A DNA stretch of 64,000 bases, taken from positions 15,078,108 through 15,142,107 of the forward strand of contig JAVGWX010000011.1 of assembly GCA_036924085.1 (NCBI GenBank), read 5' to 3'. This DNA comes from Ariolimax columbianus. Lineage: Eukaryota; Mollusca; Gastropoda; Stylommatophora; Arionidae. The translations under genes were made by a program, and so were the position numbers. Under the pieces are notes generated by a model, which was given only the letters and a program-made list of their open reading frames with translations, did not search any database and was not told where the DNA came from. This document shows, piece by piece, positions 21,834 through 33,280 of the stretch (position 1 is the first letter of the stretch; each line of letters starts with the position of its first letter).

Positions 21834-21841
21834 TCAAAATG

Positions 21842-22007
21842 ACCTCCGCCAAATTCGATTCGTATTTTGTGTTTTATCTAAATTATTTGATTTGATTGTC
21901 TTCCCATTGTTCTTACGTTAACTTGAAAATGTAATATTTATATCTGCAATGCTTTCTCTTGAATAAACTTCACTATTTTGTGTAGTTCACATACAGGTCC
22001 ATAAAGT
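21842..22007. other. Unassigned AT-rich sequence
   Basis: Host sequence into which the LINE inserted. No feature seen. Confidence 0.4.
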
Positions 22008-22290
22008 TTATCTTTCAGTGTTGTTTCTATTGTTTATTTTTTCTGCAGTCTGGGGTACCTGTTCGAATGTACACATAGAGGAGTTGCCAATCTTCAATTG
22101 TGTGTACATGTGAATGAGGAGTCGATTATGACCTATTTTAAGGTGCAGCACAACGGTTTTCTCATGTCCGCTTATATTATGGTGCAAGTCTTGTGTTAAT
22201 ATTAGGGATTTTCTGATTATTGTGATTTTCTTGGTCTTCTGTTGGTATGTAACTGGTACATCCAGGTATACGTCAGTCACAACATCCCAA
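22008..22290 (-). mobile_element. I-clade LINE C-terminal fragment
   Basis: The minus strand reads GHEKTVVLHLKIGHNRLLIH and MYTQLKIGNSSMCTF, the same position as the RTGHNRL...CxCG region of the 19.5-21.8 kb element. Confidence 0.7.
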
Positions 22291-22639
22291 ATCTTCCCCC
22301 CTTTGGAAGCTAAATCTGTTATCTCGTTTCCAGATATTCCACAATTAGATAGGTATCCACAGCAATCTGCTCTGGTTACTCAGTCCCGACAGTAGAGCCT
22401 GTAGACGTAGCAGCTGCACAGAGATCACGTCTTCGAGTGCTCACTGTGTATTTGTCAGAAATTGTATCGTCGGGTGTTTTTTTGCCTTGTTGGTTGTTCC
22501 CAAAAACGACTTTTAAACTGTCAGTTAGGTTTAGTTCTGTTTCTGTTTGGGTGTTGCAACTTAATCATATTTGTTTGGGCTATTTTCAACTTTTGACCTT
22601 CAATAATTCCGCATTTTCCATGAATTTGTATCACGAGAA

Positions 22640-22925
22640 AACATTCTTCTTCTTCTTCTTCTTCTTCGTCTTCTTCTTCTTCTTCTTCTTCTTCTTCTTT
22701 TTCTTCTTCATTTTCTTCTTCTTCTTCTTCATTTTCTTCTTCTTCTTCTTCTTCTTCTTCTTCTTCTTCTTCTGCTTCTTCCTCTTTTACTTCGTTCTCA
22801 ATCTCCCTCGCCCTGAAGATGGCTTTGCGAGTAACAAGATATTGTCTGGAGAACGGAATTCGTTGTGTCATAGTTTACATCTTGACTGCGATGTTTGCAC
22901 CTTTCGGTCCGACACACCCGTCTTA
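22640..22925 (-). repeat. GAA-tailed SINE-like element with a long expanded (CTT)n tail
   Basis: The body at 22795-22925 matches the family in reverse. Its tail is expanded to about 140 bp of CTT-rich microsatellite (22643-22790). Confidence 0.85.
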
Positions 22926-22929
22926 ACTT

Positions 22930-23112
22930 AAATGAATGTCTATGTACAGATTTAGAAGACTCTGCTGAGTCTGTTTACAGCCAATTTATTGGAGGGTGGT
23001 TAACCGATGTGTGAGTCCATCTTAATAGACTCAAACACAAGAGCAAAGTAGACCCGCATCCTATTAGGCGCCATCTATGCTGCTCTTAACAAACCACTTA
23101 ACCATGGCCGGC
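22930..23112 (-). repeat. tRNA-type SINE with CR1-like 3' tail, 3' part
   Basis: In reverse complement it matches 45.20-45.37 kb (GGCGCC, AGACTCAAACAC / TCTATTAAGATGGACTC, TTCTAAA). It ends with the palindromic tail core GACTC-GCAGAGTC shared with the CR1-like LINE. Confidence 0.7.
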
Positions 23113-23214
23113 GCTATGCCATGTCACACAGTTAGTTGCCTCTTACGACATGCGCTCAATGGCGCATTAGTGCTATTCTTGTCTTTGTCATACACAAAGA
23201 CCCCGGCAGAACAT

Positions 23215-23390
23215 TCGGGTCTCAAGCATTTTTGAGTACTAGGTTAGCCTTTCCTCTTCGATCCCTTATCCTTAGTCAGTTTGCTTTGTTGCAGCCTATT
23301 ATCCAGGATCACCACGTGGAGGTGTAGAAGGGTTTTGGCAGCTCTGGTTCGCTGGCCTTGACGTTAGCAGCCAGCTACGGCAAGCATTTC
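23215..23390 (-). repeat. GAA-tailed element, 5' part of the long form
   Basis: Reverse complement of the long-form 5' half (GCTGGCTAACG, CCAGCGAACCAGAGCTGCCA, GGTGATCCTGGATAATAGG). Confidence 0.8.
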
Positions 23391-23399
23391 AAGAGGAGA

Positions 23400-23510
23400 G
23401 ACAAAGGGATGAATATATAGATAGGTAGATAGATAGATAGATAAATAAATAGTTAAATAAATAGATAGGTAGATACATTGATGGATAGATTGATAGATAG
23501 ATCATTGTAT
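23400..23510. repeat. (GATA)n microsatellite
   Basis: Interrupted GATA/TAGA run. Confidence 0.85.
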
Positions 23511-23689
23511 TGATGTGGGTCAAGATGGCGCCGGACATGGCCGCAGTCGATTTCCCTCTTGATACAGATACCTCAAAGCTCCACCCCAGCGATAAAAGGG
23601 AAGGGAAGGGGTACCGAGGAAGTGAGGCACACGCTGACACCATACTGTCTGCATCCGAAACCTTCACTAGAAGTCTTCACAATGTCTTG

Positions 23690-24035
23690 CCTCTAGAACA
23701 TGTTGAGTCCGGACGAGAGAGTGAGGAAGATCCTGCGCACATCTCCCTCACTATAAACACATTGCGCAACTCACGACATCACCCTACAGATCACACCCTG
23801 ACTAGCAACTCGCAACTGGCAGGGCCCCCAAACTGCAACGGCGGAACAGGCAGAAATCGATCACGAAACCTACCCATCACGCTTGCAACATGGAATCTAC
23901 AAACCTCGTGTGCCCGATATGTAGCATATATTTTCGTGCCCGCATTAGCCTGTTCAGCCACATGCCCACCCACACCCAACAGGGAAATCTATGACACGGA
24001 TGATGTCGGCAGTCTTCATCGACAACGATGGACAG
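23690..24035 (+). mobile_element. LINE fragment with finger-like C-terminus
   Basis: A frame reads [20 protein letters not shown] and THT (C-x2-C-x12-H-x3-H), like the finger ending other ORF2 proteins (compare 650-720). The part upstream resembles sequences at 27.1, 47.6 and 58.2 kb. Confidence 0.5.
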
Positions 24036-24047
24036 CTTGTATTATAT

Positions 24048-24075
24048 ATATATATAAATATAGGTAGATACATAG

Positions 24076-24174
<99 letters not shown>

Positions 24175-24234
24175 TATAGATAGATAGATAGATAGATAGA
24201 TGGATGGAAGGATGGATGGATGGATGGATGGATG

Positions 24235-24286
<52 letters not shown>

Positions 24287-24345
24287 TAAAGATATATAGA
24301 TATATAGATAGACAGTTTGAGAGAGAGAGAGAGAGAGAGAGAGAG
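24048..24345. repeat. Long (GATA)n microsatellite with GATG and GA segments
   Basis: About 300 bp of GATA, an inner (GATG)n block near 24200-24235 and a GA run at 24319-24345. Confidence 0.95.
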
Positions 24346-24714
24346 GGAACCAGAGAGAAATTGAGCATAAACGATTCAGCTTTGTGTGCAGTGATGTCTC
24401 TGCAGCGTGTTCTATAAAAGTGCGCACTGTATTGACCGGACATGTTAGTGAAATTACCCAGTGCGTCGAATTGAGAGAACGGGACTGCTATTCCCCATTT
24501 ACATCCTGCAGATGCATTTAAAGCATCTTCGCTATAAATGTAGCTGGAGGCTGTGCTCTATAAGGAGCATGCGCTGGTCAGGTATGTTTGATGTATGCTA
24601 TATTTACTTATTTGTCTGCCCACTTCTGCTGTTAAACGGCGCCGAAGGCTACTTTTCCTATCTTCTACGAAACGTGTAGCGTCAGTTGTAGGATTTATGT
24701 TGCGCCATTTATCA

Positions 24715-24945
24715 TACTGTCGCTAGTCCAGTCAGGCACAACATACTGACCAGGACGTTACTTCAGGGTCAAGCACAATATACCGACCAAGACTATTATC
24801 TCTTTTACATGTAAATGTTCCCAGGAAACAGTCTGTTTTCAAGGAAATCTGGCTGACTAGATGTTGACCGACGTGATCCCCGTAGTAGTAAACGTCATAC
24901 AAATGAAGCAGATCATAACACCGTCTGGAGGACCGCGGTCCACCT
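24715..24945 (-). repeat. Dispersed element with a 37-bp internal unit, unexpanded copy
   Basis: The reverse complement reads GACGTGATCC region, CAGTCTGTTTCC, about two 37-bp units (TCAGTATGTTGTGCCTGAC) and then TGGACTAGCGAC. This is the same order as 36.89-37.70 kb, where the unit is repeated about 19 times. Confidence 0.8.
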
Positions 24946-25104
24946 TCATCGGCTTGATCGGGATGTTAAGAGAGCTGCTACAATTCGTTACGCCATTTTC
25001 AGGACGTAAACATACTGTTTGTGAGTATTACACGACAACAATTCTTCGGTCGCGCGGACTTCCTTGTGCCGTACATTTATATATTTGTGATGAACGGATA
25101 CTTC

Positions 25105-25622
25105 TTCTTCTGTCCCACTTCTCTTACCTTGCGGCATCGCAGAGAGGAGGTATGCGTAGACTTCTGTTTTGAGCTAGGAGGGAGGCTTGTGTGATTGTCA
25201 TATTGAACTTTTGGAGAGTTTCCTTGACCCCTTCGATCCAACGACGTCGTGGTCGCCCTTTTGCTCGAGGACCATCCACCTTCAAGAAATATGATTTCGC
25301 TGCTGGTTGTTCATAATGCATTCTAGTCAGATGCCCGAACCACTTTACCCTCTGTGCTTCAATATAGTGGTATACTGGTGTAGTCCCCACTATTTTTCTA
25401 AGCGCGTCGTTTCTGATTTTGTCCCAAATCGTCTTTCCTGCAGCATTTCTGATCCCTCGCATCTCACAAGTCTCAATCTTACGCCTATGCCTGTCTAATA
25501 GTGTCCATGTTTGACACTGATAACACAACGTAGGGATGATCAAGGTGTCGATTAACTTCCGTTTTGTAGTCATGGCTACATTTCGGTGTTTCAGTATCGG
25601 TGCCAATTGGTACTGCATCTTA
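25105..25622 (-). mobile_element. LINE C-terminal region
   Basis: The 164-codon minus frame reads QYQLAPILKHRNVAMTTKRK, then KWFGHLTRMHYEQPAAKSYF and RAKGRPRRRWIEGVKETLQK. It is clean over its whole length and in the same family as 13.56-14.36 kb. The 3' end carries GAAGAAGAAG. Confidence 0.85.
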
Positions 25623-26029
25623 TTTGCTTTATGAACGGATAAGGGGTAATTAATTGGTCATTGTTTTTTATTTTATTTCTCCTGAGACACGCATGCCTTT
25701 TTTTAATCATTTGATTTCGTACGTATAGATATACAAAAAATGCAATGTCAGTTCTACAAACCATCAATTATTATAAATTGTCAGAGTATAAGAATGCCTT
25801 GGGAGGACTAAAGGCCAAGAGAATGGTAATCATGCAGTTGATACCATCCCACTGTGGCGAGCCAGGAAATGAGTGAGCAGACAAACAATCACATTTCAAG
25901 AAAAGGAGACCAGTATCCAAGCCAAAATAAAAGTTGACATAACGAGAGACAACTATCATTTCCTTGATAGAACGGAACAATTGATAATCTTCCGCATTAG
26001 AACGGGACATATCATATTGAATAACCATT

Positions 26030-26838
26030 CCTGCCGAAGAGGAATGTGTCGGACCGAAATGTGCAAATATCTCAGTCAAGCTGTAAACTAGCGGCACAAC
26101 TCATTCCATCTTCCGGATTAAATCCTGCTACATGCAAAGTATGTCAGCATAAATTTACAGTGGGTGGTGAGGAAAAAGATCAGGTCACACATTTTGAATA
26201 TCTGACCTCCAGAATTGACAAAAATGGCGACTGCTCGAAAGAAATCAGAAGAAGACTAGCTATGGCAATGCAAAGACTGAACAGCCTGAAGAAATTATGG
26301 CAGGGCACCAACTAAACGATAAAGGTAAAAGTCTTGAGAGCCTGTGTTTTTCCTGTGGCAGCTTATGGCTGTGAATCATGGACGATTACCAAAACTTCTA
26401 GACAAAGAATCGAATCCTTCGAGTCAAAATGTTACAGAAAGATCCTCAGAATACCCTGGACAGAGAAAAGAACAAATGCAGACATTCGGCAAGAGTTGAG
26501 CATAGAGGAGAACTGGTTTATCAAATCCATTTTGGCTAGAAAATGTAAATACTTCAAGAGACACAACGGTCTTGAGAGAACGGCGATGGAAGGTATGGTG
26601 CCAGGCAAAAGAGGAAGGGATAGACCAAGAAGACGATGGAACCAAGATATCCAGGAATTCCTAAGTATGAATGTGGTGGAAGCTGGTGTTTTGGAAAGGG
26701 AATGGGTTTCTTTCAGACAGACTGTGCTGTGACCGACGTTCTACAAAGGACATGCTACATGATGATGAACATGCAAAGTCATATTCAGGGCTTGGTAGCG
26801 GGAGATTGTGAGCGACGCAGAAGAAGAAAAAGAATAGC
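26030..26838 (+). repeat. GAA-tailed SINE-like element, short form, split by an RTE LINE
   Basis: The 5' part at 26030-26140 (CTGCCGAAGAGG...CTGCTACATGCAAAGT) and the 3' part at 26770-26838 (CATGCAAAGT...GGTAGCGGGAG...GAAGAAGAAAAA) flank the LINE. Outer TSD-like repeats GAATAACCATT and GAATAGCCACT flank the whole. Confidence 0.85.
26141..26769 (+). mobile_element. RTE-like LINE, 5'-truncated, with a perfect TSD
   Basis: CATGCAAAGT is duplicated at 26131-26140 and 26770-26779. The insert encodes YLTSRIDKNGDCSKEIRRRL, then ACVFPVAAYGCESWTITKTS, ILARKCKYFKRHNGLERTAM and GKRGRDRPRRRWNQDIQEF, and ends CATGCTACATGATGATGAA. A stop lies near 26313. It is close in sequence to the 6.2-6.8 kb copy. Confidence 0.92.
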
Positions 26839-26989
26839 CACTTACATAAGCTAAAATTTGCTCATTCCCCAAAGTGTATGTGCAGACAAGCAGCACAGAC
26901 ATATGAACATATCCTGCAACTGAGTCAAAAGGAAATGCACTCGCCTCTCAAAGCGATAAACGAAAACGGCAAGGCTTTGAGTCCCACTT

Positions 26990-27240
26990 GTTTCAAATGA
27001 CCTCTGGTCTCAAAGGAGGTGAGACTGGAGTGCGTACATCCTGAATTACTTCTAGTCGTCTTGCCTTTTCATCTTGCCACTGGTCCACGGTAATTCGAGA
27101 CCAGAGAGTGAGGTCGATGACCAGAAGCGTCTTCCTCACTATAATCCAAATACGTCACAAGTGACATCACCAAGACAACCATCTGATGATCTCGCCATCA
27201 TGGCTTGCTATGGCCAACTAACTTTTATCCTGCAATATTG
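26990..27240 (+). repeat. Dispersed repeat, partner at 47.59-47.77 kb
   Basis: Shares TCTTGCCACTGG, GACCAGAGAG..GAGGT.GATGACCAG and TCTGATGATCTCGCCATCAT-type sequence with the right-hand copy. The leading CTCAAAGGAGGTGAGA also occurs at 32.26 and 47.0 kb. Possibly a LINE 5' region. Confidence 0.6.
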
Positions 27241-28050
27241 TTTTATGCTTAGCCAGTTGTGTACGGACCACTGGCTCACGAGATGAATTCCTACACAAAG
27301 CTGTTTAACTCTTTAAAGATATCTCAACTACAGCAACATTTATCAAAAGAAATGGTTAACGTGTAAACGTAAAAAGAAAAAAAGCACGACGAACGAGAAC
27401 AAGAAGAACATTCCGCACGCTGTAATTTCCTCGTCCTCGTCTTCAACAAGAATCAGGTTTGGCGCTGGTAACACTGAGCTGAAAATGCATATAATGTTTA
27501 TCAGGTGTTGCTTTGTTGACCAGCTGATGTTGTGGAGTTTAAGCAGTGGTAACATCTGGGATCTGATCTCAAATCGGCTCCTGTGGTCGACCCAGCCACA
27601 TAAATTGGTTACCAGAAAAATCGGGAAAGTAAAGGCGACCAGAGTGATGCTGACCACATCCCTCATTATGTGCCGTGGGTTACACAATAATATGGGTCTA
27701 ACACCATATTTCCTATGCGTCGCATGGCATGACGGGATCGTTACTGTACTTTACTTTAACTCTTAGTATACCGACACTAAAACCACGTTTTAACACCGTC
27801 TGTTTCATAATTATTTTTTTAGTTTAAAGGTGAGGAGTTTGAGAAGTACGGAAGAGGTTTTCTGACATACTGTTTCAATTTCACTTTCAAGATTTCCATG
27901 TTCTGTATAAACACTCGCTATGATATCGGATCCATGATTGCAAAATTCGCGGAGGAAAACAAAACAAAACAATGCAGATGAGGATATATTGAGGTCGGAT
28001 TAAAAACAAATGAAGAATGGTCTGAGAGCTGAAAAATGTAGTTCGGCTTG
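27241..28050. other. No gene seen
   Basis: Open frames here have no recognisable domain. A few A/T runs only. Confidence 0.4.
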
Positions 28051-28054
28051 GCTT

Positions 28055-28400
28055 GGCTTCGTTCGTTCTCAATCTCTCACTACCAAACCCTGACACGGGC
28101 CTAAGTAGCAGAATGTAGTCCAGAGAACGGAATGCTTTGTGTCGTAGTTTACAGCTTAACTGCGATATTTGCATCTTTCGGTCTAATTCATCCGACTTCA
28201 GCAAGAATTTTTTGAGTACCGGGTAACATTCCCTCTTCGATCCTTTCTCCTTAGCCAGTCTGCCCTGCTGCAGCCTATTATCCAGGATCACCGCGTGGAG
28301 GTGTAGAAGAGTCTTGGCAGCTCTGGTTCGCTGGCCTTGACGCTAGCAGTTATCTATGGGTCGCTTACCACTGCAGCTCATGCGTTGATCCGCATCTTGA
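28055..28400 (-). repeat. GAA-tailed SINE-like element, long form
   Basis: Reverse-orientation long form, from TTGATCC at the right end to TCGTTCGTTCTCAATCTC at the left. The tail is short. Confidence 0.85.
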
Positions 28401-29265
28401 TCCCGAAGATGTAGTTTGATGTAGATACATGTACATACATCCATATTGGTTGATCCAACATGAAGTAAATGTTTCAGCAGACTGCCAAGGGTTAATATAC
28501 TAAACTGATTATGATTACCGTAGCCTAATCACAACGCTCATTGTTCCAGTCTTTTACCTTCTATACTTTCGTCTCTCACATCTAACTAGTAGTTATTATG
28601 TAGAATACAGTGCTACATACACCGTCTCTACCATAGATTTGTACAGTCTTGACAAGGAGGTCAACTGTAGTGATGGCTCTATGCTCCCACTGGAGCTATT
28701 AGGTCATGTGATGATGAGGGATCATATATATAGCAATGAATGATCTGCCAACAGCCAGAGACTCACAGCTGACTGCTTGCATCAAGGTCAGCGAACCACA
28801 TCTGATCAAGATCATGTTACACCTCCAGAGAAAATTGGAAACCAGGCACCATCAAATGGCTGCTGAAGACTTTTTACACGTTGCCTCGAATGTTCACAAA
28901 TTCCGAAAAATCTGGAGGAAATTCTACATTTTGGCGCTAATTTAATACAGAAAAACCCACTTAAACAGCGTAGTTTGGCTAAGTCAATAGGGAAAACTCG
29001 TTCCCAAAAATATAGTGCAGAAACTCGGATGAGTGGGGGACAAAATGAGCGGATATTGCAGCCTGGCCATAAACTACATCATCGAAACGGCCTGTTCAAG
29101 ACGAACGCTGTAGAAGAAGAAAATATGATGACGATATTATATATTTGTAAACCACTGGTCAGAAATGACGTGTTAGATTGGCTGGTTGGTTGGGTGGTTG
29201 GGTGGTTATTCGGGTGGTGGTTGGTTGGTTATTGGTCGAGCAGCTTGTGCCTTCTGCAATTTGGC
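28401..29265. other. Unassigned; weak relatives of dispersed elements
   Basis: 28740-28860 and 28975-29125 contain pieces resembling the long GAA-tailed element (TGACTGCTTGCATCA, AGCGAACCA, GAAGAAGAAAA), heavily diverged. A TTGGTTGG-rich simple repeat lies at 29175-29240. Confidence 0.4.
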
Positions 29266-29269
29266 CAAA

Positions 29270-29500
29270 TACCATATAGTGGCATCTACAAGTGTTTGTA
29301 AGCTGCTGTTTAGTTACGTACAAGGTTCCATTGACCAGGGATGGGTGGAAGAACCTCTTCCCTAATACAGTCAAGCACCGGACACACAAAAAGCTAATAT
29401 TTAATAATACTTAACAGTTTCATAGGGAAGTGTGCACAACCGGCACTCTGGAGAATGTTATGATTGGATTCTGTTCACGTGAGTTGTATGTATTTAGTGC
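29270..29500 (-). mobile_element. I-clade LINE C-terminal fragment
   Basis: The minus strand reads NRIQS then HSPECRLCTLPYETV, matching the zinc-type block at 1.96 and 17.35 kb. Confidence 0.6.
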
Positions 29501-29814
29501 GAAGTTACACATCTAAAAAACAAAGTGAACAAACATCATAAATGGGTATGGTCAGTTACCGCACTGAGACAAAAAACGCAAACGAAACCTCTGTTGTGAC
29601 AAATACCCCTTTATCTGGGACAACGAACAACAACAATAATTAATTAACGAATCAAAGAAGTAAGTAGCGTGTCCTTACAGAACGTAACTTCCTACAACCG
29701 CCACCTATTTGGATGTTATAAGTTTCTTGGCAAGTGTGCAGTACAGTAGGTTGCCATTATTTTCCGTATGGGGAGGAGCATTAGCCATAGAAACAAAATC
29801 CAGTGTCTGCCAAA

Positions 29815-29902
29815 CTGGACACAAGTGGGAATCGAACCCGGAACGTTAGGATTGTGAAAACCGAGCGAGTCTCACCCCTAGGCCACGCAGCCTGCTCTGA
29901 AT
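29815..29902 (-). repeat. tRNA-like SINE head
   Basis: The minus strand shows an A-box-like TGGCCTAGGGGTGAG and B-box GGGTTCGATTCCC. The 5' GCTGCGT has no complementary 3' stem, so it is not an intact tRNA. Confidence 0.6.
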
Positions 29903-29904
29903 CA

Positions 29905-30170
29905 AATAAGAAAGGATTAATTCAAAAATAGGGGATGTCAATATATAAGGGCGAAAATATTTTGAAATGGTGCTTTGATCTCTCCTGTTCATGAGATTGA
30001 TGTTGTCTTTGGGATTTGAGATGGCCATATGTTTGTAGATTTCTCTCTCGATATTCTCCATTTCCCGGCTATTCAGCGAATCCTCTTTGTTCGTAGTCTC
30101 AAGTAGTTATTTTAATGTCTGTAGCGTTGTTGGTGTGTATTGTTGATGGAATGTTAGAGACTTCAGTATA
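29905..30170 (-). mobile_element. I-clade LINE fragment (unexpanded counterpart of 1.3-1.95 kb)
   Basis: Reads NIEREIYKHMAISNPKDNIN and LMNRRDQSTI. Before it lies a single copy of the A-B segment that is amplified at 1366-1809. Confidence 0.75.
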
Positions 30171-30264
30171 TTGAGCTAAGGCTTGTGTAGTTTGATGAGA
30201 TGTCTAGATCCTTGCCTAACCTAAGTCAGATACCCTTTTACAACTGGGTCGACAGTGGAGTGTC

Positions 30265-30347
30265 ATTTACGGAAGTTGAACCCGGTACCTTTACTGTGAA
30301 TAACGAACACTCTACCACAACGTTAAGCAGCCACTAACAAGAAAAAA
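30265..30347 (-). repeat. tRNA-like SINE head
   Basis: The minus strand has GTTGTGGTAGAGTG and GGGTTCAACTTCC, spaced as A and B boxes. Confidence 0.5.
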
Positions 30348-30604
30348 ATGAAATCGTAATTGAAAATATTATCGGACCAAGCTTTAGATTTTGAGTTGAA
30401 ATAAAGACAACGTCCGACTACATCCGGGCATTTGGTTACCTAATCAAACATTCTTCGTTTTACGACATGATGTAACGTAAGACACACTTAACCATATTCC
30501 GTTATTGTCCACGTGTTGTACCGTATGGCGTTTCAGTAATGCAGTTGTAGAGATTCACTTCTCACGTTAAAACGTATTGGGTTTGGATCCAGGTATCGAC
30601 ACGC

Positions 30605-30792
30605 TTTAGTTTACAAAACCATGTTATTGCGAATGTCCACAATGAGTAATACTCTTTCGCAAGCTCTGAAAACTTGCGGTAAGTGGCGGGTTGCATTAGC
30701 TTTTCTCACATTCCAAGCGTGTTGCTAACTACTACGGGAATCACGTCGATCCCCAACAAAGTTAGCCAGACTGTCTAGGGAGAACTACGAGG
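30605..30792 (+). repeat. Dispersed element (37-bp-unit family), 5' part
   Basis: TTAGCTTTTCTCACATTCCA and CTACTACGGGAATCACGTCG match 36.80-36.93 kb. The copy stops before the 37-bp unit. Confidence 0.65.
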
Positions 30793-30848
30793 AAATAGAG
30801 GTGGGGGCCTTAAATGTTTTACCTGATCAGACATTAGTCACCTTTCGC

Positions 30849-31015
30849 TGCCGAAGACGGATGTGTCGGACCAAAAGGTGCAAATATCACAGTCAAACTG
30901 TAAACTCGCAATACAACGCATTCCGTTCTCCGGACTACATTCTGCTACTTGCAAAGCCCTGTTCAGGACTTGGTAACGGGAAATTTTGAGAACGAACGCA
31001 GCAGCAGCAGAAGAA
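30849..31015 (+). repeat. GAA-tailed SINE-like element, short form
   Basis: Begins CTGCCGAAGACGGATGTGTC, exactly like the other short forms. The tail is GCAGCAGCAGAAGAAG. Confidence 0.85.
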
Positions 31016-31134
31016 GTCTACTTTCCCCTGAGCCAATTATTAATGTGTATCATGTTTGCCGTTATGCAAGGAAAAGCAGCAAGGAAAGGATCCGGCCGCC
31101 CCACCTCATTAAAAGCTGACACTTCATATCGGAG

Positions 31135-31495
31135 AATGGGATCAAGATGCTGAGCAGCAAATGAGCTGCAGTGGTCAGCGACCCATAGCTGACTGCTAGC
31201 ATCAGGGCCAGCGAACCATAGCTGCCAAGACCCTTCTACACTTCCACGTGGTGATCCTGGATAACAGGCTGCAGTAGGGCAGACTGGCTAAGGAGAAGGG
31301 ATCGAAGAGGGAATGCTAACCCGGTACTCAAAAAATGCTTGCTGAAGTCGGATGTGTTGGACCGAAAGGTGCAAATATCGCAGCCAAGCTGTAAACTACA
31401 ACACAACGCATTCCGTTCTCTGGACTACATTCTGCTACTTAAGCCCTTTCAGGGTTTGGTAGCGGGAGATTGAGAACGAACGAAGAAGAAGATAT
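31135..31495 (+). repeat. GAA-tailed SINE-like element, long form
   Basis: Best-preserved long form in the window, from GGGATCAAGATGCTGAGCAG to GAACGAACGAAGAAGAAG. Confidence 0.9.
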
Positions 31496-31499
31496 CGGA

Positions 31500-33280
31500 G
31501 TGTCAATGTTACGCTGCGTGACTTTCTTGATCTTAACCTTTACGTATTTTTCACAGCCATGTAAAGACATTTACCTGGAAGCAGCACAGTCTTGCCAGGT
31601 TTGTGCACAATGGGGAAAGGAGGACCTCAACCACCTCATGAAGTTTGGCCTGGAGATCTACAGATAGAGGAAGCTGTCGTGGATCTGGAAGACCCTGAGG
31701 TTTTTATCGTTTCTTTCGTAGAATTTTATGTTGTAGATATCTTTGCTTGTGTGTGTGTTACAGGGGCATGAGCAGGACGCAAAGAATAATACCACTGTAA
31801 CATCTTAGACATGCCAGTCACTTTAAGAGACACAGGTAGGTAGGGTAGGAGACCAGTTATCATATCCTAAAGAAACTGTAAGACGAATAAATTCGCTGCA
31901 ATAAGTGGTAAACTAAATAGATAAGGTATTTTTGTTGGGGCTGTTATAGACAAATATGTTTTAGATAAGTGTGTTCTATATAATTATGTTCAAGACAATT
32001 ATGTAGTACACAATGTTTTTGCAGATAATTATGTTGTTGATATTTGTATCCTTTTTGTAGCGTACTTAGTTTACTCTTAAATTTGCTTTTCTTTTTGCGA
32101 AGCGATGGGTCATCTCACGGAGGACTGCGACTGAACACATTCTGTGTGTTATTACAGTATTATTGTTGTTGTAGCAATTCATTTTATATTACGCTTTTGC
32201 TAGTCTCATGCACGCGAAATGATTGTTTTCAAATACCGCAAGTTTCAAACGTCCCTTGAAATCAAAGGAGGTGAGATCGGGAGGCTAGAACTATCAATAA
32301 AATACAATAGTACGTTTAGGTGTCCAGGGCCCGTCGCGTCGAATAATCATGTCCATTTCTACGTTTGATGGCCGTGTTCCATGCGGCCTGCAGTTCTGTT
32401 GGGTAGATGGTGATTTGTTTTAGTCAGGTGTTTATAGGGTGGCCCAAAGAACATATCTAGGATGAGCACGGATTCTTCTTGTCCTTGGCCGCTCACAGCA
32501 TGAAAGGAGCATCTTTTGGGCTGTGACTTCCCGGGACAGGCGGGCAACGTGACCGAAGTGGGAGAAGCGACGGTGATCAATCAGAGACGATCAACGCAGA
32601 GTTCACGTGCACACGATGTGTACCCCAATAACAATCTTTAGCAGCTAAAAAAGCATTTGTTAGGCGTTGATTGATCAGACATTCTTAAGGCACTTCAATT
32701 ACTATCAAATAGTGGAGGTACAATTGAGATTTCCCTCCATCATGCAATTGAAACATCAGCTATTTTTATGTACACTCGATTGTAAGTATATGCAATACGA
32801 CCTGTACGCCTCAAGGGGTAGAAGAGGAGCTACTAAGACTACGGCGCAAGAAGAAGGACGAAGTTATTTTGTGTATTTACCATTACATTGATGTAATCTA
32901 ATACAAATGTTTAATTAATTTGAAATAAAATAAAAACATATTAACATTGCCATATATAATAAACTAGCAACACTGTCATTACTGACGGATGTTTTTGATG
33001 TCCATCACGAAGGAACGAGAAGGTCATATTGCTGCATCCACTGGAGTCTAACTTTCTCGATGTGATTTACGCGATTGTCTCTGATGTTGAGCATTTGCAT
33101 TTATTTTTTTTTGCAATCATATTATCCCGAAACTTGATTAGTAAGTTAAACTGTGTCTTGATGATACAACCATATATTTACATTGATGATGCAATAACAA
33201 CTGACATATTTTTTCTCGTAATTCTTCGCTGATTACGTTCAAAGAAAGAAGCTCTGTTTACAGTTTACGATTTTAAGAAC
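31500..33280. other. No gene seen
   Basis: AT-rich sequence. Short open frames lack domains. Possibly intergenic. Confidence 0.4.

Larger units (their letters stand above)
25760..26940 (+). mobile_element. I-clade LINE fragment split by a nested SINE-like element
   Basis: 25790-26030 reads MQLIPSHCGEPGNE, a stop, then ADKQSH and EQLIIFRIRTGHIILN. After the nested insertion the same frame resumes near 26840 as NSHLHKLKFAHSPKCMCRQA and AQTYEHILQL. The two halves together give the normal RTGHxRLN-H...CxC...EHIL order. Confidence 0.8.

Noticed and set aside
22437..22931. Poly-Phe and poly-Glu frames on both strands
   Set aside because: (CTT)n/(GAA)n tail of a SINE-like element.
23389..24443. 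Frames of [12 protein letters not shown] on the minus strand
   Set aside because: They are (GATA)n microsatellite read in reverse.
27343..27766. Overlapping frames of 93-114 codons on both strands
   Set aside because: No recognisable motifs, no convincing splice borders and no repeat support; left unassigned.
29815..29902. Functional tRNA gene on the minus strand
   Set aside because: A and B boxes are present, but acceptor-stem halves do not pair and no discernible anticodon arm forms; better read as a SINE head.
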